A DNA stretch of 47,273 nucleotides from Nocardia pseudovaccinii NBRC 100343. Lineage in GTDB: Bacteria; Actinomycetota; Actinomycetes; Mycobacteriales; Mycobacteriaceae. Position numbers and translations under genes: made by a program. The stretch spans positions 1-47,273 of the forward strand of contig NZ_BDBY01000199.1 in assembly GCF_001613225.1 (NCBI RefSeq). Reading direction: 5' to 3'. Of this stretch, positions 38,285 through 45,998 are shown in pieces. The first letter of the stretch is position 1. Each line of letters begins with the position of its first letter. Below the pieces are notes generated by a model. That model did no database searches. It saw nothing but the letters and a program-made list of their open reading frames with translations, and was not told the origin of the DNA.

Positions 38285-39541
38285 CTACGACTGTTCTACG
38301 GAGTCGAGGTTCGGCGCCCGGTAGGCGAATGACGGGGCGTGTTCAGGACGGAGGCCGATGCCGCCGAGGTAGGCGGTGAGGCCGCGCAACGCCGGGATGC
38401 GCCGCAATGCTCGCAACGGCATCGGGAGGCGGCGCTCGTCGAGGGTCCCGGCCAGGGCGGGACGCAGCAGCAGGTCGTGTTCGCCGCGTTGGGACCGTTG
38501 CGCCACAATGGTCGGCAGTGATCTGCGGCGTTGGACCCGCGCGAGATCGCGGGTGGTCAACTGTCCGCGCCGCAGCGGTTCGGCAAGGATGCGTGCGGTG
38601 GCGACGGCATCCTGGACGGCCAGATTGACGCCGACGCCACCGACCGGCGACATCGTGTGGGCCGCGTCGCCGATACACAGCACGCCGTCGCCGTACCAGC
38701 GGCGCAGCCGATTCATCTCGGCGCGAAGCAGTTTCACCTCGTCCCAGGACCGCACCGTTGCCACCTGCTGCTCCGGCCAGCCGAACATCTCGGCCAGTCG
38801 GATTCGGAATTCCGCGATATCCCGCGCACGCAGCCGCTCATCGGCACCCTTCTCGATCAGATATGACGTCTGGAAATAATCACCGCGGTCCATGGTGACC
38901 GCGACCTGCCCGTCGCCGAACCGGCCGAACACTTCACCGGTGCGGGCATTGTCGTGCTTGGGAATTCGTACCTGCCACACGTCCATCGGGATAGCGAAGT
39001 CGACCACAGCCAGTCCGGCCTCGCGGCGTACGGCCGACCATCGGCCGTCGCAACCGACGGTCAGTTCGGCAGCGAGTTCGCAGTCCGCGCCATCGGCGTC
39101 GCGGTAGTACACCCCGGTCACGCGTCCCGAGCCGTTGCGACGCAACCCGGTAACAGTGCTGTCCATGCGCAGCGTGAACGACGGTTCTTCGGCCGCGGCG
39201 GTGGCGAGCAAATCCAGGAAGTCCCATTGGGGAACCATGGCGATGTACTTGTGCCGCCCCGGGATTCGGCGGAAATCGGCCAGTACGGTCGTGGTGCTGC
39301 CGATCTGGATGCGCATCTGCTCGAGCCGCTCGGCGCGCAGCCGAGCGAAACGGGCACCGAGTCCGAGTTCATCGAGCAATCGCAAGGTCGACGGATGCAC
39401 CGTGTCACCCCGGAAGTCCCGCAGGAAATCACGATGCTTCTCCAGCACCGTCACCTCGACACCGGCGCGAGCCAGCAGTAGGCCCAACATCATTCCGGCC
39501 GGGCCACCACCGGCGACAACGCACTGTGTTCGCTCCGTCAT
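38285..39541 (-). CDS. FAD-dependent aromatic-hydroxylase-type monooxygenase
   Basis: A 418-residue flavoprotein of the PheA/TfdB (class A) monooxygenase family. The dinucleotide motif is GGGPAGMMLGLLLARAG (from residue 11) with Glu34 for the ribose, the DG motif is VGCDGRWSAVRR (Asp165), and the GD motif is CIGDAAHTMSPVGGVGVNLA. It hydroxylates an aromatic or polyketide-like substrate using NAD(P)H. It is divergent from a TetR gene across a strong palindrome, which suggests induction by the substrate, perhaps an antibiotic. TAGCGT six bases before its ATG suggests a leaderless mRNA. Confidence 0.92.
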   Translation of the reverse strand: MTERTQCVVAGGGPAGMMLGLLLARAGVEVTVLEKHRDFLRDFRGDTVHPSTLRLLDELGLGARFARLRAERLEQMRIQIGSTTTVLADFRRIPGRHKYIAMVPQWDFLDLLATAAAEEPSFTLRMDSTVTGLRRNGSGRVTGVYYRDADGADCELAAELTVGCDGRWSAVRREAGLAVVDFAIPMDVWQVRIPKHDNARTGEVFGRFGDGQVAVTMDRGDYFQTSYLIEKGADERLRARDIAEFRIRLAEMFGWPEQQVATVRSWDEVKLLRAEMNRLRRWYGDGVLCIGDAAHTMSPVGGVGVNLAVQDAVATARILAEPLRRGQLTTRDLARVQRRRSLPTIVAQRSQRGEHDLLLRPALAGTLDERRLPMPLRALRRIPALRGLTAYLGGIGLRPEHAPSFAYRAPNLDSVEQS

Positions 39542-39557
39542 GCGGCCACGCTAACAG

Positions 39558-39580
39558 AAACTTAGATACTGTCTAAGTTT
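39558..39580. promoter_or_regulatory. TetR operator shared by monooxygenase and regulator
   Basis: AAACTTAGA and TCTAAGTTT flank five bases, a perfect 23-bp palindrome. It sits between the two divergent -10 boxes (TAGCGT, 39548-39553, minus; AACAAT, 39592-39597, plus), over both expected -35 positions. A single repressor dimer could therefore silence both genes. Confidence 0.8.
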
Positions 39581-39604
39581 GTATTCTGTGTAACAATCGT
39601 CACT

Positions 39605-40228
39605 GTGAGCGAGCCTCTCGGACTGCGGGAACAGAAGAAACGCCGCACCAAGCAGGCGCTGGTCGAGGCCGCACTGCGGCTGTTCAGCACGAAGGGCTAC
39701 GACCACACGACGGTGGCGGAGATCGCCGCGGCCGCCAACGTGTCCTATGCGACGTTCTTCAACTACTTCACGGCCAAGGATGAGGTGATCTTCGCCGACG
39801 ACGATCTGTACGAAGGACTGCTGCGGGAGGCGTTCGACATCCGTGCGCCGCACGATCGCCCCGCCGACCTGCTCCTGCGGGTCCTCGGGCAGCTCAGCGG
39901 CGCGGCGGCGTGGAGCTTCCCACTCGACCATGAACTCACCCGGGTACGAGCCCGCTTGATCGCCGAGGTCCCGGCCCTGCGCGCGGGCGCGCTGCTACGC
40001 AATGCCGCTCTGCAACAACAACTCGCGGTTGCCCTGCGAACGGCATATCCGGATGACATCGACACCGTGCAGGCGGCGGCACTCACCGGCGCATTGGTCG
40101 GAGCGGTCGATGCCGTACTGAATTCGGTTGCCGCACATGGTGCTGCGCCGGAATCGGTCTCCGCCGTCGTCGACGAAGCGGCCAGGATCGCACTGCGCGG
40201 TCACCTGTCGGATGATCGCACCGGCTGA
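39605..40228 (+). CDS. TetR-family regulator of the monooxygenase
   Basis: A 207-residue TetR regulator. The DNA-binding part is KRRTKQALVEAALRLFSTKGYDHTTVAEIAAAANVSYATFFNYFTAKDEVIF, in which SYATFFNYF is the recognition helix. The C-terminal part is MftR-like. The GTG start has no Shine-Dalgarno but lies seven bases after AACAAT. The last 28 bases overlap the convergent EamA gene's 3' end. Confidence 0.92.
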   Translation: MSEPLGLREQKKRRTKQALVEAALRLFSTKGYDHTTVAEIAAAANVSYATFFNYFTAKDEVIFADDDLYEGLLREAFDIRAPHDRPADLLLRVLGQLSGAAAWSFPLDHELTRVRARLIAEVPALRAGALLRNAALQQQLAVALRTAYPDDIDTVQAAALTGALVGAVDAVLNSVAAHGAAPESVSAVVDEAARIALRGHLSDDRTG

Positions 40229-41109
40229 AGGCTGGTGTGGACGAGGGCGGCGGTCAGTAATGCCGCGCCGACCAGACCGGTTGGGGTCAGCCGCTCACCG
40301 AGAATTGCGGCGGCCAAGATCGTGCTGGTCAGCGGTTCGAGCAGGGCCAGCACCGCGGCTGTGCCCGCACCGACTTCGGAGAGGCCGCGCAGGTACAGCG
40401 TGTATGCCACGGCGGTGGATATCAGCCCGAACACGATCACCAGGACAACGCTGCGTGGCGTCGGGTGGAAGGTGAGTCCGGATATCGCCGCGAGCGGCGT
40501 CAGCAGCACGGCACCGCCGGTGACGGCGAAACCCGTTGTGGTGATCACGTCGAGGCCGGGCACCGGACGGGCGCTGATCAGGGTGAGGGTCGCGAAGGCG
40601 CAGGCGGATACCAATGCCATTGCGGCACCGGCGAATATCCCGCCGGATGCCGCGTCATCGGCGGGCGCGCCGACCAACAGGATCACCCCGAACACCGCGA
40701 TTCCGATCGTCGCCACGCGCCGACGATCGAGGAACCGCCTGCCGGTCAGATGTTCCAGCAGCGAGACGACCACCGGTGACATTCCGAGGGTGACCAGCGT
40801 CGCCAGGCTCACCGACGAGGCCGCGACCGAACCGAAGTAGCTCGCCTGAATGATCGCGACAAGGACCGCGACCACACCGATCCTGCGCCAGGCCGAGGTG
40901 TCCCGCGGCAACGGCCGCCGCGTCACGGTCAGCAGAGCGATCAGCAACAGCCCGCCGACGGCGAGGCGGCAGGCGGCGACGGATACCGGCGAAAGACCGG
41001 TCGCACGAAGCAGCATGATGCCGAGTAGCCCGCCGGTCCCCGCCGACAGTCCGGCGCCGACAAGGCAGACCAACCCGAATCGGCTGGCCGTGGATATAGC
41101 AGTGGACAT
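40201..41109 (-). CDS. EamA/DMT-family transporter
   Basis: A 302-residue ten-helix transporter made of two EamA repeats; the first begins GLVCLVGAGLSAGTGGLLGIMLLRATGLSPVSVAACRLAVGGLLL and the second ends EVGAGTAAVLALLEPLTSTILAAAILGERLTPTGLVGAALL. The family exports amino acids, metabolites or drugs. ATG at 41109 has AGGAG seven bases upstream; the open frame extends 17 codons further into a region that can fold as RNA. The 5' leader contains a long-range stem, described separately. Confidence 0.92.
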   Translation of the reverse strand: MSTAISTASRFGLVCLVGAGLSAGTGGLLGIMLLRATGLSPVSVAACRLAVGGLLLIALLTVTRRPLPRDTSAWRRIGVVAVLVAIIQASYFGSVAASSVSLATLVTLGMSPVVVSLLEHLTGRRFLDRRRVATIGIAVFGVILLVGAPADDAASGGIFAGAAMALVSACAFATLTLISARPVPGLDVITTTGFAVTGGAVLLTPLAAISGLTFHPTPRSVVLVIVFGLISTAVAYTLYLRGLSEVGAGTAAVLALLEPLTSTILAAAILGERLTPTGLVGAALLTAALVHTSLQPVRSSDR

Positions 41110-41146
41110 TCGCGCTCCTGCGACAGAAATGGATTGGGGTCGCGGA

Positions 41147-41204
41147 AGCGAGGTGCACAACCGAATTCACCTGCCGGATAGGACGCGCGGTCCCGCACCT
41201 CGCT
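41147..41204 (-). ncRNA. Candidate structured 5' leader of the EamA gene
   Basis: AGCGAGGTGC and GCACCTCGCT pair perfectly (10 bp) across 38 bases. Within the loop, GGAC/GTCC (41181-41184 with 41190-41193) and a short CCG/CGG stem could form, giving a three-way junction. It lies 38-95 bases upstream of the EamA start on the minus strand. No known riboswitch consensus is recognised. Confidence 0.35.
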
Positions 41205-41455
41205 CAGGAGGCCGGTGGCGGGACGATCAGGAACAGTCGGTGCACCCGACCGATACTAAAGACCGCCCGGACAAGCTGTCATTCGATTTTCTAGCGGGCT
41301 ACGAGTCATCACGGTGCCCGATCACGGCAAACCCTTGGCATTTGCCTACGCGCGATCGGCTATTGCTGCGGTAACGGCATGGCGGTTCGCCTAGCACGGT
41401 CGTCACCCCGGACACTGCTGGATATCGGCTGAGGTCACGGGCAGTATGAGGAGGT

Positions 41456-42454
41456 ATGACGGTCCCCACGGGTATCCGACCTCGCCCCCTGCCACGCCCA
41501 CGCGGCGCCCTGTCCGAGGCGGTGGTAGGGCTGCTGCGCGGAATACCTGGCAAACCCGTGCCGAAGGCCCGATCGCTCGACCCGTACAGCGAGGATCTGC
41601 AGCTTGCGCTGCACACCTGCTATGAGCTGCACTATCACGGATTCGCGGCGGTGGACCCGGAATGGGAATGGGATCCCGGATTGCTGGCCCTGCGAGCCGC
41701 CATGGAGACCGTATTCCTGGACGCTATGCGTACGGAGGTATCGGGAGGCGATGATCTCGAATCGGAGCTAGACGCACTTCTGGTGACCCCGATCGAATCC
41801 ACCGGTCCGTCCCGATTCCTCCGAGACGAGGGCCAATGGTGGCAAATGCGGGAGTATTTCGTGCACCGGTCGATCTATCACCATAAAGAGGCCGACCCCT
41901 ACGCCTGGGTGATCCCGCGCCTGCGCGGACAGGCCAAAGCTGCTTTGGTCGCGGTGGAATTCGACGAATTCGGCGGCGGTCGCGGTGAACGCATCCACGC
42001 GCGACTTTTCGCCGATCTGATGGCGGGCGCGGGCCTCGATGCCGAATATCTGCATTACCTGGATGCTGTCCCGGAACCGATGCTTTCCCTGGTGAACATG
42101 ATGTCGCTGTTCGGCTTACATCGGTCGCTGCGCGGTGCGCTGGTCGGACATTTCGCGACTGTCGAAATCAGCTCGTCACCGGCGTCGTCACGCCTGGTCG
42201 ACGCCCTGCGACGACTCGAAGCGGACCCGGCCTGCGTGCGGTTCTACCAGGAACACGTGGAAGCCGATGCGGTACACGAACAATTGATGCGCGCAGATGT
42301 GATCGGTGACCTGATCGCGCACGAGCCCGCGCTGGCGAAGTCCATGGTCCTGGGCATTCAAGTCACAAATATGTTGGAGGACCGCTTCGCCGACCATATC
42401 TTCGAAGCCTGGCGTGCCGGACGCAGCTCCCTGCTGCCCGGCGCCGATGTTTAG
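41456..42454 (+). CDS. Iron-containing redox enzyme (haem-oxygenase-like diiron oxidase)
   Basis: A 332-residue all-helical protein of the haem-oxygenase-like diiron oxidase/oxygenase (HDO) superfamily. Candidate ligands on successive helices are Glu57/His59 (CYELHYHGF), His137/His142, Glu168 to Glu171 (VEFDEFGGG), His181, Glu237, and His267/His274 (YQEHVEADAVHE). Characterised HDOs oxidise amino acids, fatty acids or guanidines with O2; this substrate is unknown. The ATG follows AGGAGG by one base, an unusually tight spacing, and the next codons upstream reach a stop. It heads a three-gene cassette with a methyltransferase and a CDGSH protein. Confidence 0.85.
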   Translation: MTVPTGIRPRPLPRPRGALSEAVVGLLRGIPGKPVPKARSLDPYSEDLQLALHTCYELHYHGFAAVDPEWEWDPGLLALRAAMETVFLDAMRTEVSGGDDLESELDALLVTPIESTGPSRFLRDEGQWWQMREYFVHRSIYHHKEADPYAWVIPRLRGQAKAALVAVEFDEFGGGRGERIHARLFADLMAGAGLDAEYLHYLDAVPEPMLSLVNMMSLFGLHRSLRGALVGHFATVEISSSPASSRLVDALRRLEADPACVRFYQEHVEADAVHEQLMRADVIGDLIAHEPALAKSMVLGIQVTNMLEDRFADHIFEAWRAGRSSLLPGADV

Positions 42455-42485
42455 GACGGTCCGAACGGATAATCCGGAGAATATG

Positions 42486-43139
42486 ATGTTGGTCCGCGCT
42501 CCCGGCGTCTATCGAGTCCAGCACGACACGCGGTTGCTCATACGCGCACTGTCGCAGGCGCGTATCCCGCACGGCGGTCGCGTACTGGATATCGGCACCG
42601 GCACCGGGGCGCTCGCCGTCGCCGCCGCCCACCATGGTGCCCGCACCATCACCGCGGTCGACGTTTCCCGCCGCGCGGTGGCCACCGCATGGTTGAACTG
42701 CCGACTGCGCGGCCTGACCGTCCGAGCCCTGCACGGCGATTTCGAGGCGATACTCGGAACCGATCGCTTCGATCTCGTCCTCGCCAACCCGCCCTACGTT
42801 CCCGCTCCTCGTAGCGCTCCCGATCGCGGCGCAGCCAGGGCCTGGAACGCGGGAGAAAAGGGCAGGGCCTTTTTGGATCGCCTGTGCGCGATGATGCCGC
42901 ACCTGCTCGAATCCGGCGGCGTCGCGCTGACCGTGCATTCGTGCCTGTGCCATCCCGATACGACCGTTGCCCAACTCCGCGAGGGCGGACTCGAGGCCGC
43001 CGTCGTGGCGCGCTCGTCGGTGCCGTTCGGTCCCGTCATGCGCGAACTGACCCCGTGGCTGACCTCGACCGGCCTGATCGAGCCCGGCCAGAACCGAGAA
43101 GATCTGGTGGTGATCCGTGCCGACAAACCCCGACCGTGA
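42486..43139 (+). CDS. HemK2/MTQ2-like class I methyltransferase
   Basis: A 217-residue methyltransferase with the HemK/PrmC signature: MLVRAPGVYRVQHDTRLLIRAL, SAM motif VLDIGTGTGALAVAAAHHGA, acidic loop TAVDVSRRAV and catalytic NPPY (VLANPPYVPAP). HemK2/MTQ2 relatives methylate glutamine or lysine side chains of proteins. The usual release-factor enzyme PrmC is longer, so this is a separate paralogue. ATG at 42486 has GGAG six bases upstream and matches the family N-terminus; an earlier ATG at 42447 would overlap the preceding stop by eight bases. It shares four to seven nucleotides of coupling distance either way. Confidence 0.88.
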   Translation: MLVRAPGVYRVQHDTRLLIRALSQARIPHGGRVLDIGTGTGALAVAAAHHGARTITAVDVSRRAVATAWLNCRLRGLTVRALHGDFEAILGTDRFDLVLANPPYVPAPRSAPDRGAARAWNAGEKGRAFLDRLCAMMPHLLESGGVALTVHSCLCHPDTTVAQLREGGLEAAVVARSSVPFGPVMRELTPWLTSTGLIEPGQNREDLVVIRADKPRP

Positions 43140-43326
43140 ACCCCGGCGGATCCGGCTCACGACCGATGGCCCCGCCCTCATCGAAGGGCCGGTCGAAGTC
43201 GTCACCCCGGACGGACGGACCATTCACTGCGACCGAGTCGTCGTCGCGCTGTGTCTGTGCCGCCGTTCGTCGCACTACCCGTTGTGCGACACCAGCCATC
43301 GCAAGCACCGACGACACGAACCCTGA
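43117..43326 (+). CDS. CDGSH-type 2Fe-2S protein
   Basis: A 69-residue protein with one CDGSH iron-sulfur domain. The cluster ligands are Cys46, Cys48, Cys57 and His61 in CLCRRSSHYPLCDTSH, fitting C-x-C-x2-S-x3-P-x-C-D-x2-H with Gly replaced by Thr. Such proteins carry a labile 2Fe-2S cluster for electron or cluster transfer. The GTG start lies 23 bases inside the methyltransferase gene, so translation is coupled. It is a natural electron donor candidate for the diiron enzyme two genes upstream. Confidence 0.9.
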   Translation: MPTNPDREPRRIRLTTDGPALIEGPVEVVTPDGRTIHCDRVVVALCLCRRSSHYPLCDTSHRKHRRHEP

Positions 43327-43335
43327 TACGGGAAC

Positions 43336-43848
43336 TCAATGTCGGTACCCGGAGGCCTGAGTGGTCTCGTCGGCCACCCGGACGCCGTAGTGGTAGGCGA
43401 GCTTGCCGCCGAGATAACCCGAGACGCCCAGCACCGCGAGGGCGATGATCGACAACACCAACTGGCCCATCGGCACGGCGCCATCCGGTCCGTCACCGGA
43501 CTGCCGCCACCAGAAGTCGATGGCGAAGGCGGCCGTCACGATCAGATTCAGGCTCATGTGCACAAGGCCGGTGCGAAACGCCGAGGTGCCGGTCGGGATC
43601 GCCAGCAGATCCAGCAGACCGACCACGGCCGCGACCAGCGCGCCGAGCACACCGACCGCGATGAGCCATGCCGAGCCGCGGGCGAGTGACTGCGGGTCGC
43701 CCGCGATATGCGAGGCGATATCGAATACCAAGCTCGCCACCCATGCCCCGATCGGCACCGTTACGAGGATCGGATGGAACGGATGCCCGTACGGACCGGC
43801 CAGCATCGCGCTGACCGGGCGCTTGGCCTGTTGCATGTCACCGGTCAC
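43336..43848 (-). CDS. DUF2231 membrane protein
   Basis: A 170-residue protein with four membrane helices and the DUF2231 signature GHPFHPILVTVPIGAWVASLVFDI near the N-terminus. The paired histidines could bind haem or metal. DUF2231 proteins are often found near redox genes; function unknown. The GTG start has AGGAGG five bases upstream. It faces the CDGSH gene tail to tail, nine bases apart. Confidence 0.9.
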   Translation of the reverse strand: MTGDMQQAKRPVSAMLAGPYGHPFHPILVTVPIGAWVASLVFDIASHIAGDPQSLARGSAWLIAVGVLGALVAAVVGLLDLLAIPTGTSAFRTGLVHMSLNLIVTAAFAIDFWWRQSGDGPDGAVPMGQLVLSIIALAVLGVSGYLGGKLAYHYGVRVADETTQASGYRH

Positions 43849-43872
43849 GACAACCTCCTAGCGCCGCTCGAT

Positions 43873-43888
43873 CGAGTGGGACCACTCG
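43873..43888. promoter_or_regulatory. Palindrome upstream of the DUF2231 gene
   Basis: CGAGTGG-GA-CCACTCG, a perfect 16-bp inverted repeat 24 bases upstream of the start. A half-site copy, CCACTCGG, recurs at 43907-43914. Candidate operator. Confidence 0.4.
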
Positions 43889-44018
43889 GCCACACCGATC
43901 GCATACCCACTCGGTTTCGACCGACACGCCGACACGGAGGTACGGATCGGCCGCCCGACCACCACACCCGGCCGCACTCACCAAACCCGCTGACGCACAA
44001 GGAAAAACCCAGCAGACG

Positions 44019-44062
44019 ACAAAAAGCCGCAGACCCGAGAAAATTCTCTGATCTGCGGCTTT
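44019..44062 (-). terminator. Intrinsic terminator of tRNA-Leu
   Basis: AAAGCCGCAGA and TCTGCGGCTTT form an 11-bp stem. Its inner part can form GAGAA/TTCTC, and a run of five T follows on the minus strand. It ends 12 bases after the tRNA 3' end. Confidence 0.85.
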
Positions 44063-44073
44063 CCGCATATCTG

Positions 44074-44156
44074 TGGGCGAAGGGGGACTTGAACCCCCAC
44101 GTCCCGAAGGACACTGGCACCTGAAGCCAGCGCGTCTGCCATTCCGCCACTCGCCC
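44074..44156 (-). tRNA. tRNA-Leu (anticodon CAG)
   Basis: Read on the minus strand, the acceptor GGGCGAG pairs with TTCGCCC, the D arm contains the usual G-G, the anticodon stem CTGGC/GCCAG encloses loop TTCAGGT with anticodon CAG, a long variable arm TGTCCTTCGGGACG marks class II, and the T arm is GGGGGTTCAAGTCCCCC. CCA is not encoded. In M. tuberculosis a leucine tRNA also lies next to fhaA (recalled). Confidence 0.97.
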
Positions 44157-44315
44157 GAGCGACTGGGAGACAGTATCACGCAGGTCGGCGAGACACGAAA
44201 TCGCCTGTTGACGGCACTCGAGTGCGGTCCGGACAGGCGCGGGAACCCAGGCTGGCTTCCGGGAGTTACAGGTGTGGACGATCGTGGATATCATGCAATG
44301 AACGTGGTCGATACG

Positions 44316-44338
44316 CGACACGCCATATCCGCGTGTCG
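44316..44338. promoter_or_regulatory. Hairpin in the fhaA promoter/leader
   Basis: CGACACGC and GCGTGTCG, a perfect 8-bp stem with a seven-base AT-rich loop, 40 bases before the fhaA start. It is an operator or RNA hairpin of unknown role. Confidence 0.35.
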
Positions 44339-44378
44339 TTGTTATGAATAAACAGACACGCACCGAAGGGAGGCCGAG

Positions 44379-45797
44379 ATGGGCATCGTTTCTCGATTCG
44401 AGCGTCGCCTGCAAGGCGCCGTCGGTGACGTGTTCGCCAGAGCCTTCGGGGGCAGTGTCGTTCCCCAGGAGGTGGAAGCGGCACTCAAGCAAGAAGCCGC
44501 CGACAATATCCAGGATCTGGGTGGCGGACATCTGTTGGCGCCCAACAGTTATGTGATCACCATCAACACCTCTGATCACCAACAACTCGACGCCGACCAC
44601 GACCTCACCACCCGCGCGTTCGCCAAACACCTTCAGGACTACATCCGCGAGCAAGGCTGGCAGACCTACGGCGAAGTACACGTGGCATTCGAGGCATCAC
44701 CTACGCTGCACACCGGACAGTTCAGGGCCAGCGGTCGGGTCGATCCCGACATCGGCCGCAGAGCCACCGCGGCTCGCAGCCCCGAACCCACGCCACAACG
44801 ACCTGCACACCCGCAACCAGGAGCTGGCCCCATGACGCAGAACTCAGGCTACGACCCAAGCCGTGAGCCCGCGGAGTCCGATCCACGCAACCGCGGGTAC
44901 GCACCGCCGCCTGCGGGGCGGCCCGGGCCGCCGAACGGTGCGTACCGCGACGACTACGGCCGGGGCGGCGCGCCCTACGGCGGTGGCTCCGACTACCAGG
45001 CGCCGGACTCGCAGCAGGGTTACGGCGACTATCAGAACGGCTACGACTACCAGCAGGGTGGCCAGGGCTACGGCCAGCAGGCCTACCAGGAGCCCGGTTA
45101 CGGACAGCAGGGCTACGGCGAGCGCGGCGGCTACGGCCAGCAGCAGGGTGGCTACGCCGACCAGGACTACGGCCAGCAGGGCTACCAGGAGCCCGGTTAC
45201 GGGCAGCAGGGCTACGGCGAACAGGGCTACGGACAGCAGGGCTACGGACAGTCCGGCTATGGCGAGCAGGGCTATGCCGACCAGGGCGGTTACGGTCAGC
45301 AGCCGGGCTACGGCCAGCAGGGCTACGCGCAGTCCGGCTACGGCGAACAAGGCTACGCGGAACCGGGTTACGGCGAGCAGGGCTACGCCGCGCCCGAGGA
45401 GCAGGGCGGCTACGGCCAGGCCTACTCGCAACAGCCCGGCTACGGCGCCCAGGGCGGCGGCTACCAGGCCCCCGCGCCCGCGTATGGCGGTGGCGCACAA
45501 GCCGGTTCGGGCTACTCCGCGACGCTGCAGCTCGACGACGGCAGCGGCCGCACCTACCAGCTCCGCGAGGGCAGCAACATCATCGGCCGCGGTCAGGACG
45601 CGCACTTCCGGCTGCCGGATACCGGAGTTTCGCGCAGGCACATCGAAGTTCGCTGGGACGGGCAGACCGCGATGCTCTCGGATCTGGGTTCGACCAACGG
45701 CACGCTCGTCAACGGCTCCCCGGTTCAGGACTGGCAGTTGGCCGATGGCGACGTTATCCGCGCCGGGCACTCCGAGATCCTGATCCGTATCGTCTGA
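44379..45797 (+). CDS. fhaA: FhaA: DUF3662 and FHA-domain protein with Tyr-Gly-Gln repeat tract
   Basis: A 472-residue phosphothreonine-binding scaffold. Residues 1-125 are the DUF3662 domain (MGIVSRFERRLQGAVGDVFARAF). Residues about 210-360 are low-complexity repeats of GYGQQ, GYGEQ and GYAEP. Residues about 385-472 are an FHA domain with GRG, SRRH and GSTNG. In mycobacteria FhaA binds phosphorylated MviN/MurJ-type pseudokinase and regulates polar peptidoglycan synthesis with PknB. The ATG has GGGAGG nine bases upstream. It is followed by fhaB and pstP in the same direction. Confidence 0.97.
   Translation: MGIVSRFERRLQGAVGDVFARAFGGSVVPQEVEAALKQEAADNIQDLGGGHLLAPNSYVITINTSDHQQLDADHDLTTRAFAKHLQDYIREQGWQTYGEVHVAFEASPTLHTGQFRASGRVDPDIGRRATAARSPEPTPQRPAHPQPGAGPMTQNSGYDPSREPAESDPRNRGYAPPPAGRPGPPNGAYRDDYGRGGAPYGGGSDYQAPDSQQGYGDYQNGYDYQQGGQGYGQQAYQEPGYGQQGYGERGGYGQQQGGYADQDYGQQGYQEPGYGQQGYGEQGYGQQGYGQSGYGEQGYADQGGYGQQPGYGQQGYAQSGYGEQGYAEPGYGEQGYAAPEEQGGYGQAYSQQPGYGAQGGGYQAPAPAYGGGAQAGSGYSATLQLDDGSGRTYQLREGSNIIGRGQDAHFRLPDTGVSRRHIEVRWDGQTAMLSDLGSTNGTLVNGSPVQDWQLADGDVIRAGHSEILIRIV
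45012..45464 (+). repeat. Imperfect tandem repeats coding for GYGQQ-type units
   Basis: Roughly 15-base units related to GGCTACGGCCAGCAG recur many times inside fhaA, varying to GGCTACGGCGAGCAG and similar. The reading frame is maintained throughout. Unit number is likely to vary between strains. Confidence 0.85.
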
Positions 45798-45879
45798 TCC
45801 CGTAAGCTCGCGGTGCAGGTCACGACATGGCGTACAGGGATTCTGCGGCCGTATCGTGATCGAACTCGACCCACGGCCC

Positions 45880-45885
45880 TATGAT
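45880..45885 (+). promoter_or_regulatory. Probable -10 box for fhaB-pstP
   Basis: TATGAT in the 200-base gap between fhaA and fhaB, giving fhaB-pstP a promoter of its own. No clear -35 match is seen. Confidence 0.4.
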
Positions 45886-45998
45886 GCTGCCAACACACGC
45901 GCGTCGCCAGGACCGGGGCTCGCGAAACCAGCAGGCCGGTGGGGGCGAACTCGCACCTACGGCACCGACGTACACGGTCGAACAGGAGGTGGAGCGCC

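Noticed and set aside
45012..45464. CRISPR or non-coding tandem repeat
   Set aside because: The units are short, unspaced and in frame inside fhaA, so they are coding repeats.
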